Shown here in pieces: positions 1 to 5,216 of a stretch of DNA of 11,474 nucleotides. Numbering within the stretch: position 1 is the first letter of the stretch; every line of letters starts with the position of its first letter. This DNA comes from Deltaproteobacteria bacterium (GTDB lineage: Bacteria > Desulfobacterota > Desulfobulbia > Desulfobulbales > SURF-16), in contig JAOZSN010000095.1 in NCBI GenBank assembly GCA_029939635.1, positions 1 through 11,474 on the forward strand, written 5' to 3'. The notes under the pieces were generated by a model, which was given only the letters and a program-made list of their open reading frames with translations, did not search any database and was not told where the DNA came from. The position numbers and the translations under genes are program-made.

Positions 1-2118
1 TTCGCTCATCGTACGGAGGGAAATGAGAACGTTTCCATCATTGGCAATGCTGATGAGGTTATCACTGGTAATAAATTACGGGGAGATATGGTGCAAAAAG
101 AGGTGGATCATCTTAACTGGGCTGGCCACGTCTCGGCCCTGCTCAATGACGATTCTATCACTGAGCTGGATGTCCAGCTTGATCCCCATAAATGCGCCTT
201 TGGCAAATGGCTCTATGGTGAGGGACGCCAGGAGGCCGAAAAACTCATTCCCAGCCTGGCCGGCCTGCTCAAACAGATTGAAGAACCCCATAGCAAACTA
301 CACGCCTCGGCTGCTGAAATTAAAGAGCATTTCAAACCAGCCGACTCCCAGCTGCCCACCATCCTCTGTATGCGTCAGGCAGACCATCTCAAATGGGCCG
401 ACATTATCCGCGACACCTTCCTGGCCAACAAGTCCTCTCTAGAGGTTGAAACAGACCCCCATAAATGTGCCTTAGGCCATTGGCTGGATACACCAGAAGC
501 AACAGCTGCCTATAAAAACGGTTCTCCTGAATTCAAGCAGAGCTGGAACCAAATGGTAAGCAATCATCAGAAGCTGCATCGCAGCGCCGAGCAGATCAAA
601 GAGATAATGCCCACCGACCCAGCCCAGGCCCGCAGCTATTTCAATGCAACCACCCTGCCGCTACTCCATGACACCCTGGAAAACCTGCTCACCATGCAGA
701 ATATCGCCAGCCAGGATAGGAAGGGCTTGGAAAAGGCCAAGGAGATCTTTGCCTCCACCACCCTGCCCCAGCTCCAAAGCACCCAAGATCTACTCATGCA
801 GATTGGTCACATGGTCAGCGAAAAGGTCATGACCGATGAAGAGATGGTGGCAGCAGCAAACAACACCAAAACAGCGGTGATTATCTGCAGCATTTTAGCC
901 CTGGTCACTGGTGTGGCCATGGCCTTTTTCATGGCCCGTGCCATCAGTCAGCCCCTGGCCCGCACCGTAGCGATGCTTAAAGAAATGAGTCGTGGCCACC
1001 TGGATATGCGCCTTGGCATGGACCAAAAGGATGAGATCGGCGAGATGGCCCAGACCATGGACAAGTTTGCCGATGAATTGCAAAATGACATGGTAGCAGC
1101 CCTGGAACAACTAGCCGTGGGGGATCTTACCTTTGATGCTAAGCCCAAGGATGATGCAGATGTTATCGGTAATGCCCTGGCCCGTACCGGCGCAGACCTT
1201 AACTCCCTGGTGGCAGAGATCCTGGTGGCCACCGAGCAGATCGCCTCTGGTTCCGGCCAGGTGGCAGATGCCAGCCAGTCTTTGAGTCAGGGTGCCTCTG
1301 AACAGGCCGCCTCCCTGGAGGAAATCACCTCCTCAGTAACTCAGCTCTCCTCCCAGACCAAGACCAATGCCGAGAATGCCGGCCAGGCCAATACCCTGTC
1401 AGACCAGACCCGTGAGGCAGCTGAACGTGGTCAAGCACAGATGCAGGATATGGTTGGTGCCATGGAGGATATCTCCGAGGCAGGCCAGAATATTTCCAAG
1501 ATCATCAAGACCATTGATGAAATTGCCTTTCAAACCAACCTGCTGGCCCTCAATGCTGCTGTAGAGGCGGCCCGCGCTGGCCGCCATGGTAAAGGTTTTG
1601 CCGTGGTGGCTGAAGAGGTACGTAACCTGGCAGCCCGCTCAGCCAAGGCTGCCAAGGAAACCGCCGAGCTCATCGAAGGCTCGGTGGAAAAAACAGCCAA
1701 TGGTTCAGAAATCGCTAACCGCACCGCTGAACGCCTGGAGGAGATTGTCTCCTCAGTGGGCAAGGTAAGTGATCTGGTGGCAGAAATTGCTGCCGCTTCT
1801 AACGAGCAGGCCGAGGGTATTGGCCAGGTAACCATAGGCATCAGTCAGATAGACCAGGTAACCCAGCAGAACACAGCCAACGCCGAAGAGGGAGCATCTG
1901 CCGCCGAAGAACTCTCCAGCCAGGCCTTACGCCTCAAAGAAATGATGAGCCGCTTCCGTTTGAAGGGTTCCGCCTATGGGGGTCAACCTACTATGACCCT
2001 TCCCCCACAACAGCCCCAGACACCAGCACCAACGCAACCAACACTGGCCGCACCCACTGCCTCACAAAACCCTAGTGAGGTAATTGATCTCGATGATAAG
2101 GATTTTGGGAAATTTTAA
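1..2118 (+). CDS. Methyl-accepting chemotaxis protein with tandem CZB sensor modules (5' end outside window)
   Basis: Chemoreceptor that passes a sensory signal to CheW/CheA. The frame is open from base 1, so the ATG at 88 is probably internal and the N-terminus (expected to hold a first membrane segment) is missing; 705 codons are visible. Two CZB-like modules follow each other. The first has H37, W40, then HKCAFGKW with H63, C65 and W70, then H97 and H101. The second has H129, W132, then HKCALGHW with H154, C156 and W161, then H189 and H193. A membrane helix lies at about codons 292-312, then HAMP (about 313-365), a second HAMP-like stretch (VGDLTF) and the cytoplasmic coiled coil. The hairpin tip has the classic FQTNLLALNAAVEAARAG. 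AASLEEITSS (EE at codons 440-441) fits the methylation consensus. The tail is a Pro/Gln/Thr-rich linker ending in DFGKF. Family assignment is firm. That CZB binds zinc is family knowledge; the periplasmic location is inferred. Confidence 0.95.
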   Translation, partial: FAHRTEGNENVSIIGNADEVITGNKLRGDMVQKEVDHLNWAGHVSALLNDDSITELDVQLDPHKCAFGKWLYGEGRQEAEKLIPSLAGLLKQIEEPHSKLHASAAEIKEHFKPADSQLPTILCMRQADHLKWADIIRDTFLANKSSLEVETDPHKCALGHWLDTPEATAAYKNGSPEFKQSWNQMVSNHQKLHRSAEQIKEIMPTDPAQARSYFNATTLPLLHDTLENLLTMQNIASQDRKGLEKAKEIFASTTLPQLQSTQDLLMQIGHMVSEKVMTDEEMVAAANNTKTAVIICSILALVTGVAMAFFMARAISQPLARTVAMLKEMSRGHLDMRLGMDQKDEIGEMAQTMDKFADELQNDMVAALEQLAVGDLTFDAKPKDDADVIGNALARTGADLNSLVAEILVATEQIASGSGQVADASQSLSQGASEQAASLEEITSSVTQLSSQTKTNAENAGQANTLSDQTREAAERGQAQMQDMVGAMEDISEAGQNISKIIKTIDEIAFQTNLLALNAAVEAARAGRHGKGFAVVAEEVRNLAARSAKAAKETAELIEGSVEKTANGSEIANRTAERLEEIVSSVGKVSDLVAEIAAASNEQAEGIGQVTIGISQIDQVTQQNTANAEEGASAAEELSSQALRLKEMMSRFRLKGSAYGGQPTMTLPPQQPQTPAPTQPTLAAPTASQNPSEVIDLDDKDFGKF
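91..600 (+). other. Two tandem CZB (chemoreceptor zinc-binding) modules in the receptor
   Basis: Two segments of about 90 codons repeat the same pattern: HLxWA, then DPHKCAxGxW, then two His residues four apart near the end of the module (HSKLH in the first, HQKLH in the second), then a helix ending in EIKEH or QIKEI. This His/Cys set matches the metal-binding CZB fold known from TlpD-type receptors and the cyclase DgcZ. Both modules precede the only membrane helix visible, so they sit in the sensory half of the protein rather than at its cytoplasmic end, where CZB is more often found. Confidence 0.8.
2101..2115 (+). other. C-terminal DFGKF pentapeptide, likely CheR/CheB docking site
   Basis: The last five codons before the stop read DFGKF. 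This fits the aromatic-x-x-aromatic end pattern of receptor tether peptides such as NWETF in Escherichia coli. It follows a flexible Pro/Gln/Thr-rich linker of about 45 residues after the last coiled coil, as in tethered receptors. Docking is inferred. Confidence 0.65.
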
Positions 2119-2126
2119 ATACAGGA

Positions 2127-2220
2127 AATGAAGAAGGTAAAGAATAATAGAAATAGAGAAAAAGATAGGTATTTAAGTAAATACTCCCTCCCTATTTTTT
2201 ATTTCTTTACCTTCTTTATT
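2127..2220 (+). repeat. Long A/T-rich imperfect palindrome in the mcp-cheW gap
   Basis: The arms 2131-2144 and 2203-2216 are perfectly complementary over 14 bases (AAGAAGGTAAAGAA / TTCTTTACCTTCTT). They extend outward to 2127 and 2220 with one G-U pair. A second perfect 6-base stem lies at the centre (GTATTT 2169-2174, loop AAGT, AAATAC 2179-2184). The purine-rich left half (AGAAAUAG...) can pair in part with the pyrimidine-rich right half in between. In RNA this would be one long hairpin. It could end or attenuate transcription after the receptor gene, protect an mRNA end, or be a dispersed repeat. It lacks the GC-rich stem and clean T-run of a textbook terminator. Confidence 0.7.
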
Positions 2221-2244
2221 CCTACGCATTTAAACCAGCTAAAC

Positions 2245-2249
2245 AAGGA
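2245..2249 (+). promoter_or_regulatory. Ribosome binding site of cheW
   Basis: AAGGA lies nine bases before the ATG at 2259 and supports that start. It sits just downstream of the palindrome, which leaves the site free even if the hairpin forms. Confidence 0.65.
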
Positions 2250-2258
2250 ATAGTCCCC

Positions 2259-2750
2259 ATGAGCAATACAGCAGAAGATATGCTGGATGATGACATATAT
2301 GATGATGACGAGGATACCCAGAAGGATAAATATCTCACCTTCCACCTGGCCGGTGAAGATTATGGCCTGGATATCGCCTTTGTCACTGAGATCATTGGTA
2401 TCCAGAAAATTACTGAGGTGCCAGATATGCCAGGTTTTATCAAGGGGGTCATCAACCTGCGGGGCAAGGTGATCCCGGTGATGGATATCCGTCTACGCTT
2501 TAACATGGAGGCCAAGGAGTATGATGAACGAACCTGTATCATTGTCGTAGACATCAACAACTCAGCAGTGGGCCTAGTGGTGGATGAGGTTCGGGAGGTG
2601 GCTGGTATTCCTGAAGCCCAGGTGGAACCACCCCCCAAGACCGGCAAGGGCGAGAGTAGCCGCTATCTCAAGGGCATGGGCAAGATTGATGATGAGGTCA
2701 AGATCCTGCTCAATGCCGAAAAACTGCTCTATGACGAGGAGTTGGAATAG
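2259..2750 (+). CDS. cheW: Chemotaxis coupling protein CheW
   Basis: Adaptor that links receptors to CheA in the cytoplasmic signalling array. The 163-residue product is one CheW domain from about residue 24 (KYLTFHLAGEDYGLDI) to the end. IKGVINLRGKVIPVMDI (residues 61-77) holds the conserved NLRG; R68 in it matches the conserved Arg of CheW proteins. DEVREV and YLKGMGKIDDEVKILL are also typical. The length is usual for the family. The first 23 residues are a very acidic extension (DMLDDDIYDDDEDT) ahead of the fold, with no assigned role. The gene lies between two receptor genes and upstream of cheA, the expected setting. The start is supported by AAGGA nine bases upstream. Confidence 0.97.
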   Translation: MSNTAEDMLDDDIYDDDEDTQKDKYLTFHLAGEDYGLDIAFVTEIIGIQKITEVPDMPGFIKGVINLRGKVIPVMDIRLRFNMEAKEYDERTCIIVVDINNSAVGLVVDEVREVAGIPEAQVEPPPKTGKGESSRYLKGMGKIDDEVKILLNAEKLLYDEELE

Positions 2751-2804
2751 ATAGAACATGAACTTGAAAACCCAACAAACACCAATTAAAAACGAGAAAA
2801 TTCC

Positions 2805-5099
2805 ATGAGAAAATTTTCCACTATGAAAATCCGCACAAAGTTTATTCTTCCCATTATTCTCTGTCTAGTGGTCAGCGGCCTCCTTGGCGGTATTTTTCTT
2901 AACAGCACCTTCACCGATTTAATCCATAAACAGATGGCCTCAACCAAAGAGCTCAATCAAAACGCCTTGGAGACCGCTGCCCAAAACAAGATAGCAGAAA
3001 TATATAACAATATCGACAGGGCAGGAAAAAAGGCCCTGGAACAGGCATCTTTTTTCACCCAGATACCTGCCGTGGTGGAGGCATACCAGCTAGCTGCCCA
3101 GGGCAATATTGACGATGAAAATGACCCCCAGAGCCAACAAGCCAGGGAGCAGTTACGCACTCTGTTACAGCCCATAGTTGACAGCTATAAAAGAAGCACT
3201 GGAGCCAAAGAATTCAAACTCCACTATCATCTACCCAATGCCCATAGCCTGGTACGTATCTGGCGGCAAGGGTGGCAAACCAAACGACAAGGTAACAAGG
3301 TGGATATATCCGACGATATCTCCACCTTCCGCAAATCAGTAATCACCGTCAACCAGAAGCGCCACTCCCTTTCAGGCATCGAGGTAGGCCGAGGAGGCTT
3401 TGCCATCCGTGGATTGGTCCCTGTCACTGGGCCTGATGGCAAACACCTAGGTTCCAATGAAGTTTTACTTTCCTTTACCAATGTCATAAAGGTGAGCAAA
3501 ACCGATGAAAAAAATCATTACGCCGTCTACATGGATAATGACCTGCTCCCCATTGCCACCAAGCTTCAAGACCCAACTCGCTACCCGGTGCTGGAGGGGA
3601 AATATGTCTTTTGCACAAGCACAGGCAAAGAAGTGACCGATGAGCTTGTTGATGTCTCCCTGCTGGATAAAGGTCGAAAGGATATTTTCTCCCAGGTCAA
3701 GGACAACTATTACCTGACAGTCTTCCCCATCAAGGACTACTCTGGCAAGACTGCGGGTATTATGGTCATGGCCATGGATATTGCCAGTCAGCAGGCCATG
3801 ATGATGGCAAGCGAAAAAGAGAGCATGGATAAACTCATCTCTTTGCGCTGGAGCCTGGTAGCAGGTTTTACCATTCTCGTTTTCCTCTTGGGTGGCCTGC
3901 TCACCCTGTTCGTCACCCAAATTATCACCGGTCCGGTGAGTGAAGCGGCGACCATGGTGCAGGAGCTGAGCAAAGGCCATTTGGATATGCGCCTGAAAAT
4001 GGAGCAGGGCGATGAGATCGGACGCATGGCCAAGACCATGGACTCCTTTGCCGATGACCTGCAGTTTGTGGTGGTCAAGGCCCTGGATCAACTGGCCAAT
4101 GGTGATCTCACCTTTGCTGCCGAAACCAAAGATGACAAGGATGTCATTGGCGCTGCCTTGGTCAAAACCAGCCAGGATCTCAACGCTATGGTGGCAGAGA
4201 TCCTGGTGGCCACCGAGGAGATCGCCTCTGGCTCTGGCCAGGTGGCAGATGCCAGCAATTCCTTAAGTCAGGGAGCCTCTGAACAGGCCGCTTCCCTGGA
4301 GCAGATAACCAGCTCCATGACTGAGATGGCCTCGCAAACCAAGACCAATGCCGAGAATGCTGGCCAGGCCAATAATCTGGCCGAGGAGACCAGACAAGCA
4401 GCCCAGCGCGGTAATGAGCAGATGAAGGATATGGTTCTGGCCATGGAGGATATCTCCGAGGCTGGTCAAAATATTTCCAAGATCATCAAGACCATTGATG
4501 AAATTGCCTTTCAAACCAACCTGCTGGCCTTGAATGCAGCCGTGGAAGCAGCTCGGGCTGGCCGACACGGTAAAGGCTTTGCTGTGGTGGCTGAAGAGGT
4601 TCGTAACCTGGCCGCTCGCTCCGCCAAGGCCGCCAAAGAGACAGCTGAACTAATCGAAGGCTCGGTGGAAAAAACAGCCAATGGCACCTCTATTGCTAAT
4701 CGTACAGCAGAGGGTCTTGATGAGATCGTCGGCTCAGTGGGTAAGGTCAGTGATCTGGTGGCAGAAATTGCTGCGGCCTCCAATGAGCAGGCCGAGGGTA
4801 TCGGTCAGGTCAATGTGGGCATCAGCCAGATCGACCAGGTAACCCAGCAGAATACGGCCAATGCCGAGGAGGGTGCAGCAGCAGCCGAACAGCTCTCCAG
4901 TCAGGCCCTGCGCCTCAAGGAGATGATGAGCCGCTTTCAGCTCAAAAATGCGGGTTACAGCACACCAACCGCGCAAGTAGCGGCACCTTTAGCAGCACCG
5001 GCAGAGGCGAACCAACCACAAATTCAAGCACCAGTAACCGGCCCCGTTACCCCCAGTGAAGTAATTGATCTGGATGACAAGGATTTCAGGAAATTTTAA
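2805..5099 (+). CDS. Methyl-accepting chemotaxis protein with dCache_3-like periplasmic sensor
   Basis: Complete 764-residue transmembrane receptor. Membrane helices lie at about residues 13-35 and 348-374. Between them is a periplasmic domain of about 310 residues carrying LHYHLPNAHSLVRIW (139-153) and GIEVGRGGFAIRGLVPV (191-207), which I recognise as the double-Cache type called dCache_3; its ligand cannot be read from sequence. HAMP (about 373-427) and a second HAMP-like stretch (NGDLTF) follow. The signalling coiled coil has its tip at about 565-585 (DEIAFQTNLLALNAAVEAA), and AASLEQITSS (E499, Q500) fits the methylation consensus, Q being a deamidation candidate. A flexible Ala/Pro-rich tail ends in DFRKF. 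From HAMP onward it nearly matches the receptor upstream of cheW. The start is uncertain: ATG at 2805 or 2823, neither with a strong ribosome site. Confidence 0.96.
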   Translation: MRKFSTMKIRTKFILPIILCLVVSGLLGGIFLNSTFTDLIHKQMASTKELNQNALETAAQNKIAEIYNNIDRAGKKALEQASFFTQIPAVVEAYQLAAQGNIDDENDPQSQQAREQLRTLLQPIVDSYKRSTGAKEFKLHYHLPNAHSLVRIWRQGWQTKRQGNKVDISDDISTFRKSVITVNQKRHSLSGIEVGRGGFAIRGLVPVTGPDGKHLGSNEVLLSFTNVIKVSKTDEKNHYAVYMDNDLLPIATKLQDPTRYPVLEGKYVFCTSTGKEVTDELVDVSLLDKGRKDIFSQVKDNYYLTVFPIKDYSGKTAGIMVMAMDIASQQAMMMASEKESMDKLISLRWSLVAGFTILVFLLGGLLTLFVTQIITGPVSEAATMVQELSKGHLDMRLKMEQGDEIGRMAKTMDSFADDLQFVVVKALDQLANGDLTFAAETKDDKDVIGAALVKTSQDLNAMVAEILVATEEIASGSGQVADASNSLSQGASEQAASLEQITSSMTEMASQTKTNAENAGQANNLAEETRQAAQRGNEQMKDMVLAMEDISEAGQNISKIIKTIDEIAFQTNLLALNAAVEAARAGRHGKGFAVVAEEVRNLAARSAKAAKETAELIEGSVEKTANGTSIANRTAEGLDEIVGSVGKVSDLVAEIAAASNEQAEGIGQVNVGISQIDQVTQQNTANAEEGAAAAEQLSSQALRLKEMMSRFQLKNAGYSTPTAQVAAPLAAPAEANQPQIQAPVTGPVTPSEVIDLDDKDFRKF
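5082..5096 (+). other. C-terminal DFRKF pentapeptide, likely CheR/CheB docking site
   Basis: The final residues DFRKF follow SEVIDLDDK, the same ending as the first receptor apart from Arg in place of Gly. The linkers before it differ strongly between the two proteins, so conservation of the last 14 residues suggests selection for a binding role. Docking is inferred from the tether pattern of known receptors. Confidence 0.65.
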
Positions 5100-5105
5100 A
5101 AACTA

Positions 5106-5201
5106 GGAGCCAGAAGTCAGCAGACAGGAAACAGAATAAAACAGTCGCAATACTACTATTCTGCCCCTTGATCTTCTGACTCCTGACTCCGAAATTCTGA
5201 C
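5106..5201 (+). repeat. Inverted array of degenerate 7-base repeats in the mcp-cheA gap
   Basis: Bases 5106-5138 and 5157-5190 form an inverted repeat, 26 of 33 aligned positions matching, with an 18-base loop. Each arm is itself a run of 7-base units. The right side reads TTCTGAC, TCCTGAC, TCCGAAA, TTCTGAC (5174-5201). The left side reads GCCAGAA, GTCAGCA, GACAGGA, AACAGAA (5109-5136), degenerate forms of the reverse complement GTCAGAA. This resembles the short heptamer repeats dispersed between genes in some bacterial genomes. It fills most of the 117-base gap before cheA and could fold as RNA. Confidence 0.7.
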
Positions 5202-5216
5202 TGCTAAGAAAAAACT

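Noticed and set aside
88..90. ATG at 88 as the true start of the first receptor
   Set aside because: The same frame is open back to base 1 with plausible receptor sequence, and a transmembrane receptor needs a first membrane helix that is not present after 88.
23..442. Plus-strand open frame of 139 codons near the window start
   Set aside because: It overlaps the CZB region in another frame. The receptor frame is open from base 1 and has clear domain motifs, so this is a shadow.
2185..2220. Rho-independent terminator after the first receptor
   Set aside because: The stem is long but A/T-rich and the T-rich stretch is part of the arm, not a run after it; it is reported as a palindrome instead.
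2751..2804. Promoter between cheW and the second receptor
   Set aside because: The 54-base gap shows no convincing -35/-10, sigma-28 or sigma-54 element.
3465..4091. Long open frame of 208 codons on the minus strand
   Set aside because: It lies wholly inside the second receptor gene. That gene is unmistakable in its own frame, and the minus-strand translation shows no recognisable domain.
5100..5216. CRISPR array, because of the repeated short units before cheA
   Set aside because: The units are seven bases, degenerate and contiguous, with no spacers; this is a heptamer repeat.
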